Source: Lichenostomus cassidix (taxonomy: Eukaryota; Chordata; Aves; Passeriformes; Meliphagidae). Taken from it: a stretch of 64,000 nucleotides of DNA. The notes beneath the pieces are model-generated. The model ran no database searches. It worked only from the letters and a program-made list of their open reading frames with translations, and was not told where the DNA came from. Positions within the stretch are counted from its first letter, which is position 1, and the number at the start of each line of letters is the position of its first letter. Positions 12,132 through 21,300 of this stretch are shown piece by piece. Location of the stretch: NCBI GenBank assembly GCA_008360975.2, contig CM039182.1:61106016-61170015 (forward strand). Direction: 5' to 3'. A program made the position numbers and the translations under genes.

Positions 12132-13715
12132 ATCCTGTTTTTGGTGCACGATGTTCTTCTCCTGTAAATGTGTTCCTGACGTCCCTTCAAGAGGATCAGT
12201 CATATTATCATTTCCATTCTGTCTGGGGTTCTGTCCACAAGAGACTGGGGCAGTGTTGTACCTAGATGAGCCTCCTGAAGTGGATGTTTCTCTTTTCAGT
12301 TCACGTACCCGGGCTGCTAAGGAGGAGGTGGGTTTCCTATCCCACTTTCTCATGTCTTCCCCGTGCTCCTGCAGGAAAAACCAGAGGTCACGTCGTGGAG
12401 TTTGTCTTCTTTCCTTGGCTGGGGGACGTCTGCTCCTGATGGCAGAGACTCGGGTTGGTTTCGGTGTGGCATGGAAAATTCCTTCTTTGAGCTCTTTCCT
12501 TAGTTTCTGATTCTCTTCAATCAAGCTCCGGACTTGCTCGGCCAGGTTTGTTTCCACCGATGAGACCTGGGTGCGTAGTGGAGCGGTGACAGTGACCTCG
12601 TAAATTCTCAGTTTGTTTGCTAACACACCCACCTGGTCTTTGCCTTCCCTCCACTGCAGTGTTGCCAGGTAACGAGAGTATATCTCTGGTCCGAGCCGCG
12701 CGAATCTTAGCCACATTTGTGAAGTGCACTGGACATTATCTGGGCTCTTGGGGAATCTCTCGTTGTCCGAGAAAATGATTTCTAGCACGGCCAATTCCCT
12801 CAGGCATCGGATACCTTGTTCTATTGTGTTCCATTTTCTTTGGTGCATCTGGAGGTCTTCTTTGCAGAGGTATCTGTCCCGTACACTCGCCAGCAATCGC
12901 TGCCAGAGGCTGAGAGTTTCCTGGGTTCTCCCAATCCCCTGGTCAATAACCACATCCTGGGACAGGGATCCCAGTTGCCTGGCCTCACTTCCGTCCAGAA
13001 TGGTGTCGTTAGCTGCAGCGTCCCAGATGCGGAGCAGCCAGGTCAGGATGGATTCGTTCGCCTGCCGGGTGAATTCCCTCCGTAGGTCACGCAGCTCCCC
13101 CAGGGATAGAGAGCGAGTGATGATCTCTGGTTCTGTCTCTTCTGCTTGGTGAGATGGTCCTGCCTCATCCTCATCAGTCGCTATGCGGACTGATTTGCTC
13201 TTGGATTTCTTTTTCTGGACGGGGGCAACTGCTACGGGCTTCGGCTGTTCTGATTTGCTTTGTTTCTCCTCCTCAAGAAGACAAAATATTTTTCTGATCT
13301 TCAGCATGAGGTACACAGTGCCGGTCGCAGAGAAAAAGGAAAACAGAACTGACAGGAAGATTATGCCATCCTTAGCATCCAGAGAGAACTCCATATTGTC
13401 AAAGACGGCTGTGCCTGACCTGAAATGCTGGAAGAAACCGCTCTCTCCTCCTAGCCCCAGAGGGTGGGTGCGATTGCTGAGGAGGTCCCAGACAAAGCAG
13501 CTCAGGTTAGGCCAGGCAGACAAAGTCGAGTATATATAATGAATGGTGTTCATCGCCTCACAGGTAACCATGCCATAGGCATAATAAACCAATAGAGCAA
13601 TTCTCATGCCATTCCCTGGTTGCAACAGGAGCAATACGACGGGCAGATAGTATCCCATTTGAGGAAAAATATAGAGAGCGAGATACAGTACCCATATAGA
13701 TAAGCTGAGCATCAT
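12129..13715 (-). CDS. gag: Gag-position polyprotein with N-terminal membrane segments (intact ORF)
   Basis: There are 528 codons from an ATG in good Kozak context (CACCATGA). The frame is open 30 codons further upstream, but those codons read through the primer site into the LTR, so this start is preferred. Numbered on the longer frame (559 less stop = 558): hydrophobic spans at about 31-48, 52-62, 67-83 and 148-169; a loop between the third and fourth spans carries two N-glycosylation sequons (N100-L-S, N111-R-T); a Lys-rich stretch at 194-205; a capsid-like region at about 231-385 (Trp-rich helices, TWLLRIWD near 255); a coiled coil at about 413-441; and a basic Arg-rich tail at 449-508. 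There is no Cys-His zinc knuckle. Position and the capsid-like part make it Gag. A multi-spanning membrane N-terminus is not usual for Gag and suggests assembly on ER-type membranes. It ends at TAG 12129-12131, in frame with pol. Confidence 0.82.
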   Translation of the reverse strand: MMLSLSIWVLYLALYIFPQMGYYLPVVLLLLQPGNGMRIALLVYYAYGMVTCEAMNTIHYIYSTLSAWPNLSCFVWDLLSNRTHPLGLGGESGFFQHFRSGTAVFDNMEFSLDAKDGIIFLSVLFSFFSATGTVYLMLKIRKIFCLLEEEKQSKSEQPKPVAVAPVQKKKSKSKSVRIATDEDEAGPSHQAEETEPEIITRSLSLGELRDLRREFTRQANESILTWLLRIWDAAANDTILDGSEARQLGSLSQDVVIDQGIGRTQETLSLWQRLLASVRDRYLCKEDLQMHQRKWNTIEQGIRCLRELAVLEIIFSDNERFPKSPDNVQCTSQMWLRFARLGPEIYSRYLATLQWREGKDQVGVLANKLRIYEVTVTAPLRTQVSSVETNLAEQVRSLIEENQKLRKELKEGIFHATPKPTRVSAIRSRRPPAKERRQTPRRDLWFFLQEHGEDMRKWDRKPTSSLAARVRELKRETSTSGGSSRYNTAPVSCGQNPRQNGNDNMTDPLEGTSGTHLQEKNIVHQKQD

Positions 13716-13747
13716 GGTGATAGGATTTCTGAGTTTCCCCAGGTCGT

Positions 13748-13765
13748 GCCCCACGTTGGGTGCCA
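13748..13765 (-). promoter_or_regulatory. primer binding site, tRNA-Lys(1,2) type
   Basis: The coding strand reads TGGCACCCAACGTGGGGC, five bases after the LTR end. This is one change from the 18-base site used by retroviruses primed with tRNA-Lys1,2 (fourth base onward GCGCCC becomes GCACCC; a G-to-A at a CpG). Only 32 bases separate it from the preferred gag ATG, a very short leader. Confidence 0.85.
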
Positions 13766-13770
13766 AAATA

Positions 13771-14293
13771 TGTGTTGGTTTGAAAACAAACCAGTGGGAG
13801 ATCACAAGTCCAGATTGAAATTAAAAATAAGTGAAATAATACAAGGAAAAGCACTGACAAAGTCAGATACAGCCTAACACCCTGTTAGGGTGGTAGTAGC
13901 AGTCCAACTGAAGTAGTCCAGTTGAAGCGGTGATCCTGTGAAGGTCTAGTCTCCAGCTGAAGATCCAGTGGTAGCTCTGGTCCTCTGGGAACCCAGTAGA
14001 CAGGGCTAGCTCAGGCAGTTCCAAGGCCAGGTTATATCCAGGTGGGAACACCTGGCTCCTCCCTCCTCGGCAGAGCATCTCACAATGGGATGAGATAAGT
14101 CCATGAGTCACACGGTGGGTCCCTGATGGCCCATTGCCTGTCATGCGGGGTGGGTCATTAGCAGCTGGTAACAGCTAACGGATGGCCCATTGCCTGTCAT
14201 CCCGGAGTGGGTCATTAGCAGGTGATAGCAGCTAATGGCTCACAGCTGGTGGTAATAGAATACTTAACTACATCTATATTGCAACCTAGGACA
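13771..14293 (-). repeat. 5' LTR of the provirus (523 bp)
   Basis: This is the partner of the left LTR. It carries a tandem duplication of a 56-bp unit (14125-14180 and 14181-14236) that is single in the left LTR. The same duplication is present in the solo LTR at 48628-49133. On the coding strand it starts TGTCCTAGG and ends CCAACACA, followed by the primer site. Confidence 0.92.
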
Positions 14294-14298
14294 ATAGG
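14294..14298. repeat. target site duplication, right copy (ATAGG)
   Basis: It is identical to the five bases at 8436-8440 on the other side of the provirus. Confidence 0.9.
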
Positions 14299-14661
14299 TT
14301 AGATTCAAAATAATAAACCTCTCTTTTCTATGCTATGCTGAGAATCCGGGTTTTTCTTCTCTGCTAGCGGCTCAACAGCGACAACTGGCTTTTTAGCTGT
14401 GGGCTCTGTGCAACAGCTGATGAGATCCCACCAAGTTGTTGGCAGCTTTGGGACACTCCAGAGCATTGTTGACCTGTCCTGCAGCTAAATGTGTAGCCTC
14501 TGGTTTTAGTACCTCTCACCAGCCATGATTTTACTTTGCTACATCGCACTTGGTATCAATTTTACGTGGTGCTTTCTTTTAAGAACTGACACTTTCTTTG
14601 TTTTACTCCCTGGCTAAATCTCTTCCCCCTTTGATGTGTTTCCTGCTCCTCTTCTCCCCAG
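14299..14661 (+). other. KCNG2: end of the KCNG2 intron with splice acceptor
   Basis: The last 363 bp of intron lie between the provirus and the exon. The final 45 bases are a strong pyrimidine tract ending CCCCAG, with the AG at 14660-14661. Nothing else is recognised. Confidence 0.85.
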
Positions 14662-15456
14662 GGTGAATGCTCACGAAAGTGCTATGACATCTTTGTGCTG
14701 GAGACGGTGTGCGTGGCATGGTTTTCCTTTGAGTTCCTGCTGCGATCCATCCAGGCAGAAAACAAGTGCGCTTTCCTGAAAACCCCACTCAACATCATCG
14801 ACATCCTGGCCATTCTGCCTTTCTACATCTCTCTGATTGTGGATGTGGTTTCCACAAAAAACAGCAGCAAGCCCAGCGGGGGAGCTGGGAACAAGTACCT
14901 GGAGCGAGTGGGGCTGGTGCTGCGCTTCCTGCGGGCGCTCCGCATCCTGTATGTGATGAGGCTGGCGCGGCACTCGCTGGGGCTGCAGACGCTGGGGCTC
15001 ACCGTACGCCGCTGCACCCGCGAGTTTGGGCTGCTCCTGCTCTTCCTCTGCGTCGCCATGGCCCTCTTCTCACCGCTGGTGTACTTGGCTGAGAGTGAAC
15101 TGGGAGCCAAGCAAGAGTTCACCAGCGTCCCCACCAGTTACTGGTGGGCTGTGATCTCCATGACAACTGTTGGCTACGGGGACATGGTGCCTCGTAGCAT
15201 CCCTGGACAGGTGGTAGCCCTGAGCAGTATCTTGAGTGGAATTTTGCTGATGGCTTTCCCGGTCACATCCATCTTTCATACCTTTTCCCGTTCCTACAGT
15301 GAGCTGAAGGAGCAGCAGCAGCGAGTGGCCAGCAGGCAGGTGCGCCAGTGGCAAGAGAACACTGAGCTCCCGGGTGGTGACAGTACAAGGGGGCTCAGTG
15401 CCACATACCCGCCAGGTGGTGCTGGGCGGGAGGGTCTGCCTTTGGTGGATCAGTAA
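14662..15456 (+). CDS. KCNG2: KCNG2 (Kv6.2) last coding exon: S2 to C-terminus
   Basis: Exon of 264 codons plus TAA after a strong acceptor. Numbered within the exon: S2 12-29; S3 44-62; an N-S-S sequon in the S3-S4 linker (67-69); S4 82-104 with Arg every third position (88, 91, 94, 100, 103); S5 122-143; pore with TVGYGD 169-174; S6 184-207. S6 reads PVT where conducting Kv1-Kv4 channels have PxP, as in the electrically silent subunits. After S6 the SELKEQQQR stretch matches Kv6.2 better than Kv6.1, 6.3 or 6.4; this and the neighbour SLC66A2 fix the assignment. Known role: plasma-membrane modulatory subunit that forms heterotetramers with Kv2 channels and shifts their inactivation. The N-terminal T1 domain and S1 lie in an exon left of the window. 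The C-terminal tail after about residue 222 is short and low in complexity. Confidence 0.93.
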   Translation, partial: GECSRKCYDIFVLETVCVAWFSFEFLLRSIQAENKCAFLKTPLNIIDILAILPFYISLIVDVVSTKNSSKPSGGAGNKYLERVGLVLRFLRALRILYVMRLARHSLGLQTLGLTVRRCTREFGLLLLFLCVAMALFSPLVYLAESELGAKQEFTSVPTSYWWAVISMTTVGYGDMVPRSIPGQVVALSSILSGILLMAFPVTSIFHTFSRSYSELKEQQQRVASRQVRQWQENTELPGGDSTRGLSATYPPGGAGREGLPLVDQ

Positions 15457-17068
15457 GCCAAGAGTAGTTCTTGACCCTGAACAGCTGAGAACATATATTG
15501 GCAGCACAAGAAGCAGTGGACAAGGGATGTCAGTTCTGCAGGAAGAACCCCAAGAACTGCATAAATGAGGGGCAGACACACATATGGTTGTCTCTAAAGA
15601 CCAATTTCTGATCTAAGAGACCTCTGAGAAGTACCCCCAGAAACTCTGCCAAGTACAGCTCTGCTCCATTGCTTTTCTTAGGGCTTTTCTATTGAGCAAG
15701 TATTTTTGGGTACGCCCAAGGAGCAGCCATTGAACATAGCCAGCCAGCAGAATGTAATGTGAAGCACAGCCTGTGCCAGAGTGCCATGTGGCAGAGCAAC
15801 CAGCATGCCACCTCCTCCCTGCCCTGCTCGATGGCACTCCTGTGTGAGGGGCTGAGCTAGAGGCTCACCTTGCTGCAAGTCCCCACAGCATGTTTGTTTT
15901 GGCAGCCCCTCCAGGAACACAAGGAACACAAACCTCAGACGAGCCAAGGGGTGAGGGCAAGAGAAGAGCAGAAGCATCCCTTCAGCTTTACCAGGGGCTT
16001 GGTTTTGTCTTCTATGGATAAAGAAGCGCAGCTGGAGGTGCCAGCTCTGCATTGTGTGTGAGCACAGTTTGCATTATTTAGTAGAGATGCATATTTACCA
16101 TCCTAAGCTTTGAATCTTAGCCCCATGACGGAAATATACGTACAAAAAAGTCTTTCTGACTGTGGTACTGAATGTTAACTTGGTTTTTTTCCTTTGCTAA
16201 CAGTCAAATATAACAAATACCATTACCAATTATGATGTTTCTCCACTTTCCGTTAACTATTTCCATCTCTCATGTATCAAGATATGTATTTAACAGGCAA
16301 CTGAACCAACCTGAACTACACGCAGCCCAAGAAGGGGAGGGTGATGTTAAACCAGCAGTGACTCCCAGCTCCCCATAGTCTTCCTCAGTGGTGGTGGCAC
16401 TGACTGCTTTCATGTGCAGACAGGAGCAGAGAAGTAATCCAAACCCAGTGAAGCCAGCAAGACACCTTCAGTGGCCTCTGGCCTCGAGTTGCAGTGCAGC
16501 TGCTGTTCTCTGCATTAGGAAGTAGCCTTTTGGTTTTGCCCTCCTACTGAGAAAAAGACAATCCTGTCATTATAGTGTTCTGGCTCTTCTTCCTAGTTCT
16601 CAAAGGATTTAAGTCAATTTAAAGGGAAAATGAATCATATGGTGGCATCTGCATGTTTTTTTATTGATGCCAGCCCCATACATGAGCTTTCCAGCCCCCA
16701 CCCTCGAGGAGCTGTGTAGCTGGTCCAAGTCAGGATGCTGTGTGGGTCTTTCAGTGCTCCTATAGGTGGGATGTAATTAGGGAATGGAGGGAGAGGGAAC
16801 CCAACAGTCTCTTGTACCTACACCTCTATTTGTACTAAAGCCATGCAGTCTCACCCTCTATATTCTCCTCCTGCTAGGAACGGAACAAAACCTGATGTAT
16901 TGAAGATGGGATTTATCTGGTCTGTTGTTTGGGGTTTTTTGTCTCAGCCTATCTTGTAAAACCAACCGTACATTAGCAAACACTCATATTAAGCCATTCC
17001 TTATAGGAATGAAGCAAGGGAAATAGAAAGGTTACACTCTTATTTTAATAAAAGTTAAAAGCTTTGTT
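15457..17068 (+). other. KCNG2: KCNG2 3' UTR (inferred extent)
   Basis: No further coding sequence follows the stop. The end is set by the poly(A) signal at 17047 with a GT-rich stretch just after it. The small open frames here (for example on the minus strand around 15070-16052) are antisense shadows or chance. Confidence 0.55.
17047..17052 (+). terminator. KCNG2: AATAAA poly(A) signal, probably of KCNG2
   Basis: AATAAA is followed after about 12-20 bases by a G/T-rich element (around 17063-17105), the usual layout of a cleavage site. Other AATAAA motifs at about 18612 and 18663 are less well placed, because the solo LTR lies in between. Confidence 0.5.
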
Positions 17069-17070
17069 GC

Positions 17071-17659
17071 TGACTGTGTCTGGTGATTTGGGCGTGGCGG
17101 GTGGTGTTTCACCGTGCTGATGTGAAGTAACTCCTGCTGCTGAGCACTGCAGGAGATGGAGGCAGCAAAACTGAGCCCCCCTACTCTGCAGGATGCACCT
17201 GGGTCTGCAGAGCCCTGGCTGTACTGAACTGAAAGCAAACCAAACACAGGTGCTCACACCAGGGCTCTGCCCATCCTTCACAGCCCAGCAGCATTGGAAA
17301 TACATCCACTCCTTGTGCCGGAGAGGAGGGCCAAGGGCTGGTGGCTGGTGCCTGGGCTGACTCAGACTCTGGCAAAGCAATGTCAGCACTGGGTTGCTGT
17401 GACCCATTAAAGATTTTAATTTTATTGTTTTTTTATTCCTGATCCAGGCATTTCTTTCATTAAGGTTTATTAAAGTCTGACATCAGGGATGCAGCTTTGC
17501 AGCCGGCTGATTGCAAACCATCAAGGGAGCAGTAGCAGGGGGAGAGTGTGGTGTAGTGCTGAGGGCCAGCACTGCATTTTCTGGTGGCATTCAGATGCTC
17601 AGTCTTCAGATGACACCCAACAGACTCACCAGGTGAACTCACAAGTTCACTCCTCATGA
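17071..17659. other. intergenic, nothing recognised
   Basis: GT-rich at its left end (cleavage-site downstream element of KCNG2), then unique sequence without a credible frame or repeat. Confidence 0.5.
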
Positions 17660-18205
17660 TGCTTTTGTTCACGCACACTCTTATAAATTAGGTCTCAAAA
17701 AGCCAATCAGAGACGTGGATCTAATTAAAGAATTTATTAATTAAAAAGCAAGCAGATATCAGCCAAACAGCGCTGGGCGGGCTGGGCGAGTCTCCTGCTG
17801 CACCCACGGCACCGCGCCCAATAGTTACAAGTAACCATCTTTTATAGTCCTTTGCATTCTCCTCCCTTTGTGTCCCCTTGTGGGCTTTGATTGGCGTCTC
17901 TTTGTGAGTCTTGATTGGCCGCTGAGTCGTCTAGGCTGGTGTGCTCTGCATTGCGGTTGTTGCTGGGCATAGTCCTCACTGTGGGGTTGCGCAGGCTCCT
18001 GGTGGGGGCTGTGCCAAGGCTAGGCTGCCTTGTGGCTGCCTCGTGGGGGGTTGTGCAAGGCTACTTACAAGCATAACAGCTTGGTTTAAAACAGAAACTA
18101 TCTTTATAAAAGCAGAACTTAACAAAAGTAGAGAACTGCCTTAGAGAGGATTAGAACTTATTATCTTTCTTAAACGATTTGTGAACTACACCACCTGTGA
18201 CTTAT
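17660..18205 (-). repeat. solo LTR of another endogenous retrovirus (ends approximate)
   Basis: On the minus strand the order is two CCAAT boxes (complements of ATTGG near 17891 and 17916), a TATA box (TATAAAAG, about 17839-17846), and about 105 bases later AATAAA (complement at 17733-17738), then a U5-like stretch. Promoter followed closely by poly(A) signal is the mark of an LTR. The sequence is unlike the 8.4-14.3 kb provirus. I could not find a convincing target duplication, so the ends are uncertain. No internal viral sequence is attached. Confidence 0.55.
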
Positions 18206-21200
18206 CACACACACCAGCTGTGTTTTATGCTCCAATGTCAATGAAGTGACCACTGCTAGTGTGCATGGAGGGTGCAGAATGCATCTCCTCAAGATGGTGA
18301 AGCCCACAAACTGTCAGCACCCTTACCTTACTACTAGAAAAGCCACGCTGGAGTAGACATCTTCGAAGAATGAAGAGTTTCATGCTTGCAGTGCTAGCAA
18401 ATAACCATGAATCAATGCTGCTTTTGGCCTTGCAGCATGAAAAAACAGCACTGGGACAGCAAACTGCAGCTCAGCAGCTGTGTGGAAAAACAGAGTGATG
18501 ACACACACCATATTATTGCTGTTCTCCATCAAGTTGCTATTGTTTTACAATGGCAAGTTCTTTGTATTTTTCAAAAGGCACATAATTAATTCTAGCATGC
18601 ACAGAGTTTTAATAAAGTGACAAAACCCACTCATTATGTCTCCTCGTCAAAGCCTGGCTTTTAATAAAGTTTCATTTCATCTATTGGGATGACAGATGAG
18701 GAAACAAATATAAACCAGGAACCTTTTAAACAAATTATTTTTGGAAGCTGTATAAAGTTGTGATGCACAATTGCCAGACATAAAAGATACTCAGAGGAGA
18801 ATGAGTTTCACCCAGGGCAGCTGTTGTTATGGGTAATGCTTATTACTTTTGATGAGCTGCTGGAGAATGTTGGTTTTGTTGTGTATGGTGGATGGTTTTC
18901 TTTGACATAGGTCACAGATGATTTTAAGGCCATTTATCTCTAACTATAATAAATGCCACACTGCTGTCTGTAGGCACACCAGTGCCAGTGGTAGTTACCT
19001 GTTTCTTTGAACAGCTTAGTGCTTCACAATTGTAGCACACTAGTTTTGCCTCAAGGAAAAAGAAAAAAAGGAAAAAAATATTCCTCTCTCTCATATGGGA
19101 CAAAGACTCAAAACAGGTGAGCAAAGCCACATCTTCTACATGTCCACTTTGGTGGCAGCGTGCATGGACCTAGAAATACAAATTCTAGCAGCTGGCAACA
19201 ATAATCATAAAAACATAAATCATAAAAACAATAAAAATCAAAAAACCCATAACTTAGGAGAGTTAAGGATGTGTTACCAGGTAAAGGGACACAGTTAAAG
19301 AGAATGGCACAAAGTCAAACACAACTTCAGCTCATACAGCGCATGTGCACAGCTACCTCCTACCTCACAGCAGCCTCAGGTAAGAAAAATCAGTAATGGG
19401 TAGGAAAAAATATGACACTTGTGTCATCTCCTCAACTGTAAGCCAGAGGCTGCTGTCCCACATGGCTGAGGCCAGAATGGGCAAAGGCTATGGCAGTCTC
19501 ACAGCAGATGCTTCAGGGGACAAAACATCCTTGGCTTTCCTTGGCACCTACAAGCCACAGCCTTTGAGGACTGTGAAGCATGAAAGAGAACAGAGGTGCC
19601 TGGAAGGGCTGATGGGCAGAGAAATCCCTGTGTGGTTCTGCTGGCCCATCTGAGGCTGACTGAAGCCCCTCAGTCTCCCAGCCTGCACATACATGAGCCA
19701 AATGCACATAAGCCAGGACACAGAAGGGCCAGATGGGAGTCTGAAACGCTGTTTGCTGTCAGGGCATTTCTAGATCCTGACATCCACTTGGGACTGGCTG
19801 CCTTACAAGGCTGTTTACAGGAAGATCTGCCCCCTGCTCCAGCGTGAACGTCACATTGTGTTCTAGTCCCTGTCTCTTATTTACTCCTGTTGGCACAGGT
19901 ATCCAGGCAGTGTTTATTGGCATTGTTGACTCACACATTGATGTCTTCTTTCTTACAGAAAGCCTCCAACAAAGCTACAGTTGTCAGGTCCTTGAAGCCT
20001 GCTTGGCTCTCAAACCTAAGCTAAGGATCACAATCAAATTTAACAAACAACCTGTGGGCCAACTTTTGCTTTAATACCCAGTGCCGAATGTGAGCTTTAT
20101 TTTATGCGTTAAAATGTTTTCAGTAGCACCTAACTGCATGCATCTCAAACATCTAACCATGACGTTTCTCCCTGTACGGAGCTGCAGTGCAGACCACTGC
20201 CCGCCATGCACAGCAGAGGGAGAGATTTGCCGAGGGAGGCCTGGGGCAGTGCAGCACCAGCCAGCAGGACACAGGCCGGGCCGCTGCTCTGGCTGAACCC
20301 AGAGATAGAGTTCCCCATTGTTTCCTTTAGGGCCAGCCCCACCATGGGCTACCCCACAGTGAATGCCAAGCAGCAGCCACTACTGTCTGGGAGAGAAGGT
20401 GCAGCCACTGCGAGTGACCAGCAGACTTGACTGCTGTGAGAACTGCTTGGGTCTGCACTGCCAGCAGACAGCAACAGAGCAGGCAGGGTTTACTTCCCAT
20501 CCTCACATTCCTCCTCCTTTGTCCCACACTTCACCCTTCAGGTTTTCATTTTCCTTCTTTCCCTCCCCTTCAGGAGTCTCTCCCTTCAGCCCTCCATTTG
20601 AGCAAGCTCAGTCTCTCCCACATCTCGCCTCCTGCCCTTCCCCACCCTCTTTCCTGTGTCTCCAGCCCTCTCTCCTCCACAACTCCTCTTCTTCAGCTCC
20701 CACAGCCATTGCACACAGCAATAGCAAACCACCTCCCCATGCCAGCCCCACATCCTGGATCAGCAGCCTGGCAGGATCCAGGAGGTGCACAGCAGCTGCA
20801 AGGCTGCTCCTAACAACATTGGCTTGTTTTCCCATCCAGAATGAACAGCGAGGGTGGCCAAGACTCCTCTTGGGGCAGCAGTTGGCCACAAGATGACAGA
20901 CTCAGTGTCCCCATCTTCTGTGCTGCAGCTGCCAAGAACACATCCCTCATCTATGTCCCATCTTCAAACCCATTCTGCAGTTTGCATGAAACATGGTTTT
21001 TTAAAAGCTATGTAATAATCTGTTAGTAATTTGTTTTTTACTGTGAGCATTGCAAACAAGTTATGTGGTCATGAGGGTTAAGTTTACCCTAGAATGTATG
21101 GAAAAGCAGGGGACAGAAATCCAGAATCCCCGTTGTGCATCATGACTTCAGGACAATTTATGCCTTGTGCTTACCCACTCATCAGAAGGAAAAAGCATAC

Positions 21201-21300
21201 TAGTTATTCCTATCAACAATGCTCCTCGACAATATGAATTATAATAAGAGTTAAGAAGCACACATTTTGTACCTGAACAAAACAAAGCAACACTGCAATT
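18206..21300. other. intergenic region between the 3' ends of KCNG2 and SLC66A2
   Basis: No gene is recognised. It contains an A-rich simple stretch near 19195-19255 and a pyrimidine-rich stretch near 20505-20700. The open frames of up to 177 codons around 20.4-20.9 kb come from the pyrimidine bias (Ser/Pro-rich in two frames) and show no domain. Confidence 0.55.

Larger units (their letters stand above)
8441..14293 (-). mobile_element. nearly full-length endogenous retrovirus, class III/ERVL-like, no env
   Basis: This is a 5,853-bp provirus transcribed on the minus strand. In transcriptional order it has a 5' LTR (14293-13771), a primer site (13765-13748), a gag-position ORF (13715-12129), protease and reverse transcriptase (12128-10533), RNase H and integrase (10532-8910), a polypurine stretch (8930-8910) and a 3' LTR (8909-8441). 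Five-base duplications ATAGG flank it. LTR ends are TG...CA on the coding strand. No env frame exists: pol ends at the LTR edge. The pol sequence (RNase H and RT style, YIDD motif) resembles the ERVL / spuma-related group, but the primer site is of tRNA-Lys type, which is not the classical ERVL choice. The two LTRs differ by roughly ten substitutions plus indels by eye, so the copy is not very recent. It lies antisense in the KCNG2 intron. Confidence 0.93.

Noticed and set aside
13716..13805. Earlier start of the gag-position ORF inside the LTR
   Set aside because: These codons would translate the primer site and LTR end; the ATG at 13715 has good context and lies just after the primer site.
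20363..20896. 177-codon plus-strand frame (and an overlapping 128-codon frame)
   Set aside because: Ser/Pro/Leu-rich translation of a pyrimidine-rich stretch, open in two frames at once; no domain, no splice context.
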